Shown here piece after piece: positions 8,345 through 17,692 of a stretch of DNA of 64,000 nucleotides. The position numbers and the translations under genes are program-made. Under the pieces are notes generated by a model. The model did not search any database. It saw only the letters and a list, made by a program, of their open reading frames with translations, and was not told the DNA's origin. Each line of letters begins with the position of its first letter. Positions within the stretch are counted from its first letter, which is position 1. Source of the stretch: an uncultured Haliea sp. (GTDB taxonomy: Bacteria > Pseudomonadota > Gammaproteobacteria > Pseudomonadales > Halieaceae); assembly GCA_913061145.1 (NCBI GenBank), contig CAJXUQ010000012.1, positions 1 through 64,000 on the forward strand, written 5' to 3'.

Positions 8345-9511
8345 ATGCCCCATTCCTCCCTGATTCCCGAACCGCCACTGGTGTTTTCGCCCGGGCTGGC
8401 GGCGACGATCGGGCTGGAGGAGGCTATTCTCCTGCAGCAGCTGGCCACGCTGTTCGCGCACCGCCAGGCCCAGCCGCATGGCGGCTATCGCTGGCTGCGG
8501 GTTGAGCGCGACGTCCTGTTGCAGCAGATGCCGTTCTGGGGCCCCGCTGACCTCTACCGCATCTGCCGCAGCCTGGTCGACAAGGGCGTCATTCTGGTGG
8601 AGTCCCCGCCCCTGCACAGCCACCCTGAACTCCTGTTCGCCATGAACGAGCAGCACGGCCATGCACCGACTGCAGCCCCCGCCGGTGCCAGTGGACAGCC
8701 AATGGGCATGGCGAACCCCTCCGACGAGCCGGCGGCACCTGCGCCGCGCAGTGCAGCCCAGCTACCCGCCAGCTGGGGCCCCAGCGAAGATCTTCTGCAG
8801 TTGCTGGCGCTGAACCACAACATACCGCGCCAGTTCACCCTGGACCAACTGGAGGATTTCATCTTTTACTGGCGCGAACGCGGTGAGCCCAGCCACGCCT
8901 GGGAAAACAAGTTCCGCCAGCATGTCATCAGCTGCTGGCGGCGTGAGCAACAGCACCGAGCCGAGGCGTTTCGCGTCGACCAGCAGGTGCCGCTGGACAA
9001 TCACTGGCAGCCCAGCCGGGATGCGCTGGAGATCATGCTGCGCGGCGGCATCGACCCCGATTTCATTCGTGAAGCCACCCCGGAGTTCATCCTCTACTGG
9101 CGCGAACGCGGCGATGCACCGAAAGAACTGAACTCAAAATTCATCCAGCACATCCGCATACAGTGGGCCAAGTACACCTCCAGCATGCGCCACAGCACAG
9201 AGCCACGACGCATCACCGAGGACTGGCAGCCCGATGACGATGTTTTTGATATCCTGCGCCTGTCCCACATTGATGAGGACTTCGCCCGGGGGCTGCTGCC
9301 GGAATTCATCGTCTACTGGCGCGACAGTAACCAGGCCCACACATCCTGGAACAGCAAGTTCCTGCAGCACGTGAAGTTCCATTGGGCAAAACAGCACCGC
9401 ATTGACCAGGCAGGACACAGCCATGACGGACAGCAAGGATCTTCTCGAACGGGTCGCACGCGGGATCGAAGCCTCGCAGACGACCTCAACGACACCTCCT
9501 GGGCCGACTGA
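8345..9511 (+). CDS. Protein with three DnaT-like ssDNA-binding repeats
   Basis: 388 residues. Residues 1-100 resemble the winged-helix-like N-terminal region seen in chromosomal DnaT-domain proteins, and a Pro/Ala-rich linker follows (105-143). Three copies of one repeat come next, each beginning W-x-P, carrying F-I-x-Y-W-R-(E/D) and N-K-F-x-Q-H-(V/I), and ending in Trp: about 144-198, 221-274 and 294-347. This is the pattern of the DnaT C-terminal domain, which binds single-stranded DNA in primosome assembly. I start at ATG 8345 rather than the in-frame TTG at 8321. The last 89 bases overlap the next gene in another frame. A role in helicase loading is inference from the domain and the neighbour. 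Confidence 0.75.
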   Translation: MPHSSLIPEPPLVFSPGLAATIGLEEAILLQQLATLFAHRQAQPHGGYRWLRVERDVLLQQMPFWGPADLYRICRSLVDKGVILVESPPLHSHPELLFAMNEQHGHAPTAAPAGASGQPMGMANPSDEPAAPAPRSAAQLPASWGPSEDLLQLLALNHNIPRQFTLDQLEDFIFYWRERGEPSHAWENKFRQHVISCWRREQQHRAEAFRVDQQVPLDNHWQPSRDALEIMLRGGIDPDFIREATPEFILYWRERGDAPKELNSKFIQHIRIQWAKYTSSMRHSTEPRRITEDWQPDDDVFDILRLSHIDEDFARGLLPEFIVYWRDSNQAHTSWNSKFLQHVKFHWAKQHRIDQAGHSHDGQQGSSRTGRTRDRSLADDLNDTSWAD

Positions 9512-10094
9512 TGCCCGCCGTCGGCCTGCCGGCGACGCCCATGTCGAAGCCATCAACCAGGTCTTTGCCCTGTTTCGGCTGAACTACCACAACCAGTATT
9601 ACGCGGCCTACCCCGACGCCGAGCAGCTCAAGCAGATCAAGAAGCTGTGGCTGGAATCCCTTGCGGACTATCCGGTTGAACAAATTCTGCGCGGCGCCCG
9701 CCATGCCATCGAGAACAGTGAGTATCTGCCCACGCTGCATCGCATGCTGGAGTGTTGCCAGGAAAGTATCGCCAGCCTCGGTCTGCCCGATGCCTACACG
9801 GCCTACCGCGAGGCCTGTGATGCCCAGAGCCCCCGTTCGGCGCAGCGCTGGAGTCACCCGGCGGTCTACCTCGCCGGCCGGGACAGCGACTGGTTCTTTC
9901 TCGCCAACAACCCGGAACGCCTGACCTGGCCGGTGTTTCGCAAGCACTACCAGATCTGGTGCACACGGGCTCTGCGCGGCGAGACGCTGACGATACCCCG
10001 GGAGGCGGCACTGGAGCAGCACGAGCCGGCGCCGCTGTCGGCCGCACAACAGCTCGAGGCACTCGCCAGGCTGCGTCGCGAAACGCAGCTCTGA
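9423..10094 (+). CDS. Lambda P-like replication protein (putative helicase loader)
   Basis: 223-residue protein resembling the replication protein P family: a helical central region with YPDAEQLKQIKKLWLESL and YLPTLHRMLECC, and a conserved Trp/Phe-rich C-terminal part (DWFFLANNPERLTWPVFRKHY). Phage P proteins load DnaB. The gene is not in a prophage but beside a DnaT-like gene and radA, 4.3 kb from dnaB. Start ATG 9423 (MTDSKDLLE) follows AGGACA; the open frame extends a further 7 codons upstream. The 89-base overlap with the DnaT-like gene implies tight co-expression. I see no DnaC-type AAA+ loader in the window, which fits this pair doing that job, but this is unproven. Confidence 0.65.
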   Translation: MTDSKDLLERVARGIEASQTTSTTPPGPTDARRRPAGDAHVEAINQVFALFRLNYHNQYYAAYPDAEQLKQIKKLWLESLADYPVEQILRGARHAIENSEYLPTLHRMLECCQESIASLGLPDAYTAYREACDAQSPRSAQRWSHPAVYLAGRDSDWFFLANNPERLTWPVFRKHYQIWCTRALRGETLTIPREAALEQHEPAPLSAAQQLEALARLRRETQL

Positions 10095-10198
10095 GCGGGC
10101 GCGCGCGGCAGCGATGTGTTGCCGAGTCTGCAGGCAACTGTTATTTTTGCGGCGTATTCCGGTGCACTTACCCTCAACAATAATAACGGACACCCAAC

Positions 10199-11743
10199 AT
10201 GACCCAGAACAACAAGACGATCCTGGCAGTCGCCGTGACGGCACTGCTCGCGGGCTGCAGCGATGGCAGTGACCAGGTGGCAGAGGTGCTGCCGCCGCCC
10301 AATCCCTGTGACGGCACGGAAACCGCGTCCTCGCGCCTGTTCCTGCAGCAGCTGACCAGCAGCAGCGTGATCATCAAGTGGCGCGGGGAAGCCACCGCCG
10401 CCTGCATCGGCAGCAGCGCCGACGGCCTGGCGATGCGCTTTGCCGCCGAGGACACAGAGGGCGACCACAAGGAAGTCCGTATCGATGGCCTGGAAGCGGG
10501 CACCACCTACTACTACTCTGTGGGTGGCGCGCCTACCGCACCCGCTGGACAGCAGTTCACCACGGCGCCCGCGCGGGGCGACGCGGCAGCCGGTGGCACG
10601 ACGCGCCTGTGGGTGATCGGTGATTCAGGCACCGGCGGCGATGACGAGCGCGAAGAGCACGAGGGCGAGGCCGCCGAGGTTCTGGCGGGCATGGAAGCCT
10701 TTGTCGAAGCTGACGGCAAGGCCATTGACCTGTTCCTGATGCTCGGTGACAACGCCTACAACGTAGGCAGCGACTTCAACTACCAGCAGGCAGTGTTCGA
10801 GACCTACCCCGACCTGTTGAAATCGGTCTCCCTGTGGCCGACCATCGGCAACCACGAAATGGGCCTGGGCTTTCTCTCCCCGACCCTGGGCCTCCCCGGG
10901 CTGGGCACCAGCGCAGACCCGGACTCCTACCAGGCAGAAGCCGATGACGAGCCCGGGCGCATGCCGTACCTGGACATTTTCTCCCTGCCCGCAGAGGGTG
11001 AAGCGGGCGGCGTCGCCAGCGGCACCGAGCAGTACTATTCTTTCGACCACGGCAACGTGCACGTGGTGAGCCTGGATTCACAGCTCTCGGCACGGGATCC
11101 GGAGCAGCTGGCGACCATGCGCGAGTGGCTGATTGATGACCTCAGCAGCAACGACCTGGACTGGACGGTGGTGATCTTCCACCACCCACCCTATTCCAAA
11201 GGCGCGAACCACGACTCGGACGATGTGGAAAAGGTCAACGGCTTTGACCGCCCGCAACGGGACATGCGCGAGCAGTTCGTGCCGATCTTTGACGCCTACG
11301 GCGTCGACCTGGTGTACAACGGCCATTCACACTCCTACGAGCGCAGCTACTACATCACCAGCCACACCGGCACCTCGGACACATTCTCCACCGCGGAGCA
11401 TGCCGAACTGCTGGACGGCGACCCGGCACAGCCAGCGACAGGCCGCGGTGATCAACCCTACGCCCAGCTCAGCCCGACCAGCGGCGGTGTCGACGACCGG
11501 GTGATCTACAGTGTCGTGGGCAACTCGGGCAAGGCGGACAAGGACGCCGGCAGCCTGACTGCTGCGGACGAGTGGCTGCGCCATCCGGCCCACATCGAGC
11601 AGCCTGCGGATACCGAGGAACCACCACGCCGCGGCCTGCCGGTGCTCGGCTCTGCCATCATCGACGCCAGCGACACGGCCCTGACCCACTCCTTTATCGA
11701 CGTCAACGGTCAGGTGCTGGATCAGTTCACGATAACCCGCTGA
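10199..11743 (+). CDS. Purple acid phosphatase-like metallophosphoesterase lipoprotein
   Basis: 514 residues with a lipoprotein signal peptide: hydrophobic ILAVAVTALLAGC with the lipid-modified cysteine at C20 and Ser after it, so outer-membrane retention is expected. A fibronectin-III-like domain (about 40-120) precedes a calcineurin-fold phosphoesterase with metal motifs GDSGTGGDD, LGDNAYN, GNHE, FHHPPY and NGHSHSYERS. This is the layout of purple acid phosphatases and suggests release of phosphate from organic phosphoesters outside the inner membrane. It follows the lambda P-like gene by 104 bases and is not obviously coupled to it. No Pho-box was recognised upstream. Confidence 0.88.
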   Translation: MTQNNKTILAVAVTALLAGCSDGSDQVAEVLPPPNPCDGTETASSRLFLQQLTSSSVIIKWRGEATAACIGSSADGLAMRFAAEDTEGDHKEVRIDGLEAGTTYYYSVGGAPTAPAGQQFTTAPARGDAAAGGTTRLWVIGDSGTGGDDEREEHEGEAAEVLAGMEAFVEADGKAIDLFLMLGDNAYNVGSDFNYQQAVFETYPDLLKSVSLWPTIGNHEMGLGFLSPTLGLPGLGTSADPDSYQAEADDEPGRMPYLDIFSLPAEGEAGGVASGTEQYYSFDHGNVHVVSLDSQLSARDPEQLATMREWLIDDLSSNDLDWTVVIFHHPPYSKGANHDSDDVEKVNGFDRPQRDMREQFVPIFDAYGVDLVYNGHSHSYERSYYITSHTGTSDTFSTAEHAELLDGDPAQPATGRGDQPYAQLSPTSGGVDDRVIYSVVGNSGKADKDAGSLTAADEWLRHPAHIEQPADTEEPPRRGLPVLGSAIIDASDTALTHSFIDVNGQVLDQFTITR

Positions 11744-11752
11744 CGCCCGTGT

Positions 11753-11775
11753 GGCCGCGGCGCAGTGCCGCGGCC
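11753..11775 (+). other. Perfect 9-bp GC hairpin between phosphatase and TPR genes
   Basis: GGCCGCGGC (11753-11761) and GCCGCGGCC (11767-11775) enclose a 5-base loop. The hairpin lies in the 53-base gap between the two genes, with no T-run after it. It may stabilise the upstream mRNA or reduce read-through. Confidence 0.5.
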
Positions 11776-11796
11776 CGGTTACCCGCGAGCACTTCA

Positions 11797-12612
11797 ATGA
11801 TGTCACGCCCCCTGTTGCTACTGCTGCTATTGTGCCTGGCGCCGGCAGGCGCTGCGCCTGTGGTGGCGCATCCCGGCCATGAAGACCAGCTGAAGGCGAT
11901 CGAACAGGCCCTCGCCAAAGCGCCCGGGAACCAGGCGCTGTATCTGCAGCGGGGCAAGGTCTACGGGGAGATCGGCCATTTCGCCGAAGCACAGGCAGAC
12001 TTTGCCCGGGCCCGGGAGCTGGGCCCTGCGCAGTACGCGGACCTGCCCGAAAGCATCATGCTCTACAGCAAGGGCGACCTGGAGCAGGCCATGGCTCTGG
12101 CAAATCGCCACATCGCGGCTTTCCCGGATGACCCGGAGGGCTTTCGCCACCGGGCCCTGATCGCCCGCGATGCCGGCGATCACGAGCGCGCACTGGCGGA
12201 CCTGCAAACCCACTTCAGGCTGCAGGCCAGACCCAGCCCCGGGCTGTTCGTCTCCGCCGCCACTATGCTGGTGGCATCCGGTCGCCCGGACGATGCGCTC
12301 GCCGTGCTCGACCAGGGCCTGGAGCAACTGGGGCTGGTACCGCAGCTGCAGCGTGAGGCAATCGCACTGGAACTCGGCGCCGGTAGGCTGCAGGCAGCCC
12401 TTGCCCGGCAGGAAACCCTGAGGATACCCTTGCGTGACAGCGCACGCTGGAAACTGGAGCGGGTGGACCTGCTCTTGCAGGCCAACAGGCAAGCGGAAGC
12501 GCGCGCACTGCTGGCCGAGGCCGACGCGCAACTGGCCGGCCAGCGCGACACGCCTGCCCGTCGGGCGCTGGAGACGCAGGCCGGGCGACTGGCAGAGGCC
12601 CTCGCGGACTGA
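11797..12612 (+). CDS. Periplasmic TPR-repeat protein
   Basis: 271 residues. The N-terminus MMSRPLLLLLLLCLAPAGAA is a strong signal peptide, and HPGHEDQ follows the likely cleavage site. The rest is helical with tetratricopeptide-like repeats, the clearest around 30-75 (ALYLQRGKVYGEIGHFAEAQADFARARELGP) and others near 95-130 and 160-200. The Leu-rich helices suggest a binding scaffold in the periplasm. It lies 53 bases after the lipoprotein phosphatase and may be co-transcribed, so it could support that enzyme. No specific function is recognised. The first of two adjacent ATG codons is used. Confidence 0.75.
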   Translation: MMSRPLLLLLLLCLAPAGAAPVVAHPGHEDQLKAIEQALAKAPGNQALYLQRGKVYGEIGHFAEAQADFARARELGPAQYADLPESIMLYSKGDLEQAMALANRHIAAFPDDPEGFRHRALIARDAGDHERALADLQTHFRLQARPSPGLFVSAATMLVASGRPDDALAVLDQGLEQLGLVPQLQREAIALELGAGRLQAALARQETLRIPLRDSARWKLERVDLLLQANRQAEARALLAEADAQLAGQRDTPARRALETQAGRLAEALAD

Positions 12613-12650
12613 TATAACGGGGGCCGGAAAAGCGCACACCGGAGCCCGCC

Positions 12651-14330
12651 ATGACCGCCTTGCAAAATACTGCCGAACGCGCCTCGGCGCTCGCCGATAC
12701 CCACACCGTCGAAAACGTATCGCGGGAGCTGCAGGACTACAACCTCTACACCGAGGACAGGGCGCTGCAGGAGGCGGTGGCCCGCGAGGGCGCAGCCTGG
12801 GCCGGGGAGAGCCTCAGCGCCTTCGGCCACGATGTCGGCAGGGCGGAGTACCTGCAACTCGGCTTCGCCGCCAACAAGTACACCCCGGAGTTCGACACCC
12901 ACGACCGTTTCGGCAACCGGGTGGACCTGGTCAGCTACCACCCGGCGTACCATACCCTGATGGATACCGCGATCCGCCACGGGCTGCACGCCTCCCCCTG
13001 GACGGAACCGCGCGCCGGGGCGCATGTCGCCCGCGCCGCACACACCTACCTGCACAGCCAGGTGGAGGCCGGTCATGGCTGCCCCATCACCATGACCTTC
13101 GCCTGTATTCCCTCAATCCGCACGGCCCCGGCCATTGCGGCACTCTGGGAGCCGAAAATCACGGCTCGGGAATACGACCCGCGCAACGTGCCTCACAGCG
13201 AGAAGCGCGCGGTCACCATCGGCATGGGCATGACCGAGAAACAGGGGGGCTCGGACGTGCGCAGCAACAGCACGCGCGCGCACCCGCTGGGCGCCCGCGG
13301 TACGGGGGAGGCCTACGAACTGGTCGGTCACAAGTTTTTCCTGTCGGCTCCCATGTGCGACGCCTTCCTGGTACTGGCGCAAACCGAAGCCGGCCCCAGC
13401 TGCTTCCTGGTACCGCGCTGGCGCCCGGATGGCAGCAAGAACCCCCTGCAGGTCCTGCGCCTGAAGAAGAAGCTCAGCAACGCCTCCAATGCGTCCAGCG
13501 AGATTGAACTGCGCGGCGCACTGGGCTGGCTGCTGGGCGAAGAGGGTCGGGGCGTGCGCACCATTGTGGAAATGGTCAGCCTGACCCGCTTTGACTGCAT
13601 GATTGGCTCTGCCGCCGGTATGCGCATGGCGACATCGCAGGCGCTGCACCATTGCAGCATCCGCGAGGCATTCGGCCGCGTGCTGAACGCACAGCCACTG
13701 ATGCAAAACGTGCTGGCCGACCTCGCCATCGAGAGCGAGGCCGCCCTGGTAACCGGCATGCGCATGGCGCGGGCACTGGACAATACCGGGGATGAGCGCG
13801 AGGCGCTGTTCATGCGCCTGGGCGTTGCCGTCGGCAAGTACTGGGTGTGCAAGCGCGCCCCCAACCATGCTTACGAGGCCATGGAATGCATCGGCGGCAG
13901 CGGCGTCATGGAAGACAGCATGATGCCCAGGCTGTATCGCGAAGCGCCCGTGAACGCGATCTGGGAAGGCAGTGGCAATGTACAGTGCCTGGACGTGCTG
14001 CGCGCCCTGCAGAAGTCACCCCGCGTGGTCGAGGTATTTCTCGATGAACTGGGCGCGGCCCGCGGCGCGCACACCGCGCTGGATCGCGACATGCAGCGTC
14101 TGCAGCAGGATCTCACCGCGCCCGAGGATTTTGAGTACCGCGCGCGGGACATCGTGGACCGCATGGCACGGGCGCTACAGGCCTCGCTGTTGCTGCAACA
14201 TGCGCCGTCCGGGGTAGCGGAGGCATTCTGCAACTCCCGTCTGGGCGCTGAAGGCCAGCACAACGTCGGGGCCCTCCCCCGCGGCGTGGACTGTGCAGCC
14301 ATTATCGAGCGGGCAACACCGAGAGTCTGA
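12651..14330 (+). CDS. AidB-like acyl-CoA dehydrogenase family flavoprotein
   Basis: 559-residue FAD protein of the AidB branch, longer than ordinary acyl-CoA dehydrogenases (about 380) and close to E. coli AidB (541). Typical features are GMGMTEKQGGSDVRSN (FAD/substrate loop), the arginine-rich C-terminal half and APNHAYEAMECIGGSGVMED followed by REAPVNAIWEGSGNV. In E. coli AidB is induced by alkylation and protects DNA, with weak isovaleryl-CoA dehydrogenase activity. I cannot say which role applies here; no Ada gene is adjacent. The gene converges on dnaB. Confidence 0.85.
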   Translation: MTALQNTAERASALADTHTVENVSRELQDYNLYTEDRALQEAVAREGAAWAGESLSAFGHDVGRAEYLQLGFAANKYTPEFDTHDRFGNRVDLVSYHPAYHTLMDTAIRHGLHASPWTEPRAGAHVARAAHTYLHSQVEAGHGCPITMTFACIPSIRTAPAIAALWEPKITAREYDPRNVPHSEKRAVTIGMGMTEKQGGSDVRSNSTRAHPLGARGTGEAYELVGHKFFLSAPMCDAFLVLAQTEAGPSCFLVPRWRPDGSKNPLQVLRLKKKLSNASNASSEIELRGALGWLLGEEGRGVRTIVEMVSLTRFDCMIGSAAGMRMATSQALHHCSIREAFGRVLNAQPLMQNVLADLAIESEAALVTGMRMARALDNTGDEREALFMRLGVAVGKYWVCKRAPNHAYEAMECIGGSGVMEDSMMPRLYREAPVNAIWEGSGNVQCLDVLRALQKSPRVVEVFLDELGAARGAHTALDRDMQRLQQDLTAPEDFEYRARDIVDRMARALQASLLLQHAPSGVAEAFCNSRLGAEGQHNVGALPRGVDCAAIIERATPRV

Positions 14331-14371
14331 GCCCGCATTGCCATTGCGCCCGGCGAGCCGTTTGACGGGCG

Positions 14372-15793
14372 CTATTCCTCGTCGTAGTGCCCGCGCGCGA
14401 GATTCTCGAATCGGGTGAACTGGCCGATGAAGGTGAGCCGGCAGGTGCCGATGGGGCCATTCCGCTGCTTGCCGATGATGATCTCAGCGGTGCCTTTGTC
14501 CGGGGAGTCCTCGTTGTACACCTCGTCCCGGTAGATGAACATGATGACGTCGGCGTCCTGCTCGATTGCGCCCGATTCCCGCAGATCAGAGTTCACCGGG
14601 CGTTTGTTCGGCCGCTGCTCCAGGGAGCGGTTCAGCTGTGACAGCGCGACCATGGGGCAGGCAAACTCCTTGGCAATGGCCTTCAGGCTGCGGGAAATCT
14701 CGGAAATCTCCGCGGTACGCCCTTCGGTGGACCCGGCCACCTGCATCAGCTGGATATAGTCCACCATGATCATGCCGATCTGACCGTGTTCGCGGGCGAT
14801 CCGGCGGGCGCGGCTGCGTAATTCGGTGGGCGTCAGCGCCGGCGTATCATCGATAAACAACGGCACATCCTTCAGTTTCGATACCGCGCCGCTGAGCTTG
14901 GGCCAGTCCTCCTGCTCGAGCTTGCCGGTGCGAATGCGCGTCTGGTCGATACGACCGATAGACGACAGCATGCGGATGATCAGCTGCTCCGCCGGCATTT
15001 CCATACTGAACACCAGAACCGGCCTGGACTGGCCGAGTACCGCGTTCTCCACCAGGTTCATGGCAAAACTGGTCTTACCCATGGAGGGGCGGCCTGCGAC
15101 GATCACCAGGTCCGACGGCTGCAGGCCGGAGGTCTTGCGATTGAGTTCGATAAAGCCGGTGTCCAGGCCGGTGATGTCGCCGCCGGAGTGAAACAGTTCC
15201 TCGATGCGCGCCAGGGCCGATTGCAGCAAGGGGTTCACGTCCCGGGGGCCGCCGGCTTTCGGGCCCTGCTCCGAAATTTGCATGATCAACCGCTCGGCCT
15301 CGTCGATCAGCTCATCGGAAGTGCGGCCCTCGGGGCTGAAGCCGCTCTCGGCGATGGTCTGCGCCGCCTCGATCAATTTACGCAGGCTGGCGCGCTCGTT
15401 GACCACCTCCGCGTAGGCGCGAATATTGGAGGCACTCGGCGTATTGCTGGCCAGCTCGGCGAGGTAGGCGAGCCCCCCCGCCGCCTCCAGTTCCCCGTTG
15501 GCGGTGAGCCGGTCGGCCACCGTAATCACGTCGATGGGCTGGGTCGCCTCGGCAAGGCGGGCGATCTGGCGAAAGATGAGACGGTGGTCGGGCCGGTAAA
15601 AATCCTCCGCGGTGACCGTTTCAGCCACGGCGTCCCAACCATCGGCCGACAACAGCAAGCCGCCCAACACGGACTGTTCGGCCTCGATGGAGTGGGGCTG
15701 CATCTTGATGCGCGCAACATCCCGATCGAAACTGCGCCCGCCGCCGGCAAAGGGCGGTTCGGCGATCATCTCGGGATAGTCGGGCTTGGACAT
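14372..15793 (-). CDS. dnaB: Replicative DNA helicase
   Basis: Hexameric 5'-3' helicase at the replication fork. The 473-residue product has the N-terminal helical DnaG-interacting domain (about 25-125, starting PHSIEAEQSVLGGLLL) and the C-terminal RecA-like motor with Walker A GRPSMGKTSFAMN, MVDYIQLM and LSQLNRSLEQRPNKRP. The ATG at 15793 (MSKPDYPEM) is used; ten more codons are open upstream but not conserved. It lies downstream of rplI on the same strand with a 163-base gap, the usual gammaproteobacterial order rpsF-rpsR-rplI-dnaB. A DnaT/lambda P-like pair that might load it is encoded a few kb away. Confidence 0.97.
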   Translation of the reverse strand: MSKPDYPEMIAEPPFAGGGRSFDRDVARIKMQPHSIEAEQSVLGGLLLSADGWDAVAETVTAEDFYRPDHRLIFRQIARLAEATQPIDVITVADRLTANGELEAAGGLAYLAELASNTPSASNIRAYAEVVNERASLRKLIEAAQTIAESGFSPEGRTSDELIDEAERLIMQISEQGPKAGGPRDVNPLLQSALARIEELFHSGGDITGLDTGFIELNRKTSGLQPSDLVIVAGRPSMGKTSFAMNLVENAVLGQSRPVLVFSMEMPAEQLIIRMLSSIGRIDQTRIRTGKLEQEDWPKLSGAVSKLKDVPLFIDDTPALTPTELRSRARRIAREHGQIGMIMVDYIQLMQVAGSTEGRTAEISEISRSLKAIAKEFACPMVALSQLNRSLEQRPNKRPVNSDLRESGAIEQDADVIMFIYRDEVYNEDSPDKGTAEIIIGKQRNGPIGTCRLTFIGQFTRFENLARGHYDEE

Positions 15794-15956
15794 AACAAAG
15801 GGCTGCGGCCAACGCGGCCGCACAGATTAGCGGATTTTAGCCCGCAAGGTAACCATGCCCCCGGGCTTCGTTCGCGACGCATAGCAGGGCACGCATCACC
15901 CCGTGCGCGGCGTTACGGCGGGATACACCCCGGCCTGAGCCGGGGCCGCTGGCTGC

Positions 15957-16406
15957 CTACTCGGCGACTACCGCAATGACAACGGTGGCGGTGACGTCAC
16001 CGTGCACCTGGATATCCACCTCGAACTCGCCCAATTCACGCAGCGGGCCCTGGGGCAGACGCACTTCGGACTTGTCCACTTCACAACCGGCTGCTGTGAC
16101 GGCCTCGGCGATGTCACGGGTGCCGACCGAACCGAACAGCTTGCCTTCCTCACCCGCGTTGGCGCCAATGGTGACCGGCTGCAGGGCGTTGATCGCCTCG
16201 GCGCGCTGCTCGGCCGCGGCCAGTGCTGCAGCGGCGGCCGCTTCGAGCTCTGCGCGACGGGTTTCGAACTCGGCGATGTTGCTGCGCGTAGCAGGCACGG
16301 CCTTGCCCTGGGGCACCAGGTAGTTGCGACCATAGCCGGCTTTCACGTCCACCTTATCGCCCAGGCCACCCAGGTTGCCGATGTTTTCCAGCAGAATGAC
16401 TTCCAT
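15957..16406 (-). CDS. rplI: 50S ribosomal protein L9
   Basis: 149 residues, the usual length. It shows the N-terminal [32 protein letters not shown] fold motif, the long connecting helix (about 40-75, Ala/Glu-rich) and the C-terminal RNA-binding domain. L9 binds 23S rRNA at the base of the L1 stalk and helps keep the reading frame. It is the last gene of the rpsF-rpsR-membrane protein-rplI cluster. Confidence 0.98.
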   Translation of the reverse strand: MEVILLENIGNLGGLGDKVDVKAGYGRNYLVPQGKAVPATRSNIAEFETRRAELEAAAAAALAAAEQRAEAINALQPVTIGANAGEEGKLFGSVGTRDIAEAVTAAGCEVDKSEVRLPQGPLRELGEFEVDIQVHGDVTATVVIAVVAE

Positions 16407-16452
16407 TTTGACTTCCTCTTTTCGGGAGCCAGGCCCCCTTACGTGTAAATGC

Positions 16453-17361
16453 TCAGTGCCGGTTGTCGCGATCGTCTTCGTCGCGCCGGCTCACCTCTTT
16501 TCCGGCCGCTGCTGCCGCCCAGCGCTGGCGGAACCCCCACCAGCTGTCTACCACCGCCAACAGCACCACCATCAGCTTGACCAGATCTACCAACATCCAG
16601 CCCACATATAACGCGGTAAGCAAGCCGCCACCCCGCCCCCGCTCGGCGACCCGCGCATGCGCCAGGGCCAGGCCAGCGGCCGTCAGCGGTACCGCGCACA
16701 CCGCTGCCCAGGGCCGAAACTCGGCACCTAGCGCCACCAGGGCTGCGGCCACAACCACCAGCAGTGTGCTGACCACCGGTGGGTAGTACAGCGCACGGAA
16801 CTCGCTGCCAAAGCCGCCCGGGTTATACAGGGCCGCCTGCCACCAGCGAGCCAGCAGCAGGCACAACACGCTGAGCATGGCATTCGCCGCACCGAGCATA
16901 CCGGCCACCTGCGTCGCCGTGGGCCGTGGCAGCGTGACCGCCGCGCTTTCCGCCGCCATCTGCTGCTCTAGTCCAGCCAGAAACTGGTCGAAGAAGACCA
17001 ACATCTGCGCCAGCAACTCGCCGCCAAACACCGCGATAGCCAGCCCCGTCAGCAACCCCACCGGCACACTGGCCAGTAGTGCCAGCGGCAGACTTACGGT
17101 GACCCGCAGCACCAGCGCCAGTGCCGTGGTGCCGTGCAAGAGGGCAAACGGGCCGCTGTCGCCAAACACCACCATCAATACGGCTGCCGGCAATACCGCC
17201 CACAACAACAGCCAGAGACCCTGCCCCGGCCCGCGGCGCAGCGCCACCAGCGCGATTGCTGCGGCACTGATCCAGCAGAACAGCAGACTGCCGGAACCGG
17301 CAACGGCCACCAGCAATGCCTGCAGGCGGCCGCGCATGATGAAACTGGCCAGGCCTTTCAA
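16453..17361 (-). CDS. DUF2232-like integral membrane protein between rpsR and rplI
   Basis: 302 residues with roughly eight hydrophobic segments (about 10-30, 34-66, 75-95, 97-120, 155-175, 190-215, 217-240, 260-285) and a charged C-terminal tail ([15 protein letters not shown]). A membrane protein of unknown function occurs at this exact place, between rpsR and rplI, in Pseudomonas and related bacteria. It looks like the YybS/DUF2232 group. No catalytic motif is visible. It sits in the ribosomal protein operon with gaps of 46 and 54 bases. Confidence 0.75.
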   Translation of the reverse strand: MKGLASFIMRGRLQALLVAVAGSGSLLFCWISAAAIALVALRRGPGQGLWLLLWAVLPAAVLMVVFGDSGPFALLHGTTALALVLRVTVSLPLALLASVPVGLLTGLAIAVFGGELLAQMLVFFDQFLAGLEQQMAAESAAVTLPRPTATQVAGMLGAANAMLSVLCLLLARWWQAALYNPGGFGSEFRALYYPPVVSTLLVVVAAALVALGAEFRPWAAVCAVPLTAAGLALAHARVAERGRGGGLLTALYVGWMLVDLVKLMVVLLAVVDSWWGFRQRWAAAAAGKEVSRRDEDDRDNRH

Positions 17362-17415
17362 TCTGGGCCTCCCGTGACCGGATGACCGCTGGCGGTCATC
17401 ACCCTGGGGACTTCC

Positions 17416-17643
17416 TTACTTGTGGGAATCCGAATAGGGCAACAGCGCCAGAAAACGCGCACGCTTGACGGCGGTAGACAGCTGACGCTGATACCGGGCC
17501 TTGGTGCCCGTAATGCGGCTGGGAACAATCTTGCCGGTTTCGGAAATGTACGCCTTCAGGGTTTCCAGATCCTTGTAGTCGATTTCCTTCGTGCCTTCGG
17601 CAGTGAAGCGACAGAACTTACGGCGACGGAAAAAACGTGCCAT
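17416..17643 (-). CDS. rpsR: 30S ribosomal protein S18
   Basis: 75 residues, nearly identical in layout to E. coli S18: [28 protein letters not shown] and [16 protein letters not shown] segment, ending [10 protein letters not shown]18 binds S6 on the platform of the small subunit. In enterobacteria priB lies between rpsF and rpsR; here only 49 bases separate them and priB is absent. Confidence 0.99.
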   Translation of the reverse strand: MARFFRRRKFCRFTAEGTKEIDYKDLETLKAYISETGKIVPSRITGTKARYQRQLSTAVKRARFLALLPYSDSHK

Positions 17644-17692
17644 GGTGCTACTCCTCGTAAACTTTGCTAGTCGTTACAACGTGACCGTCAGC

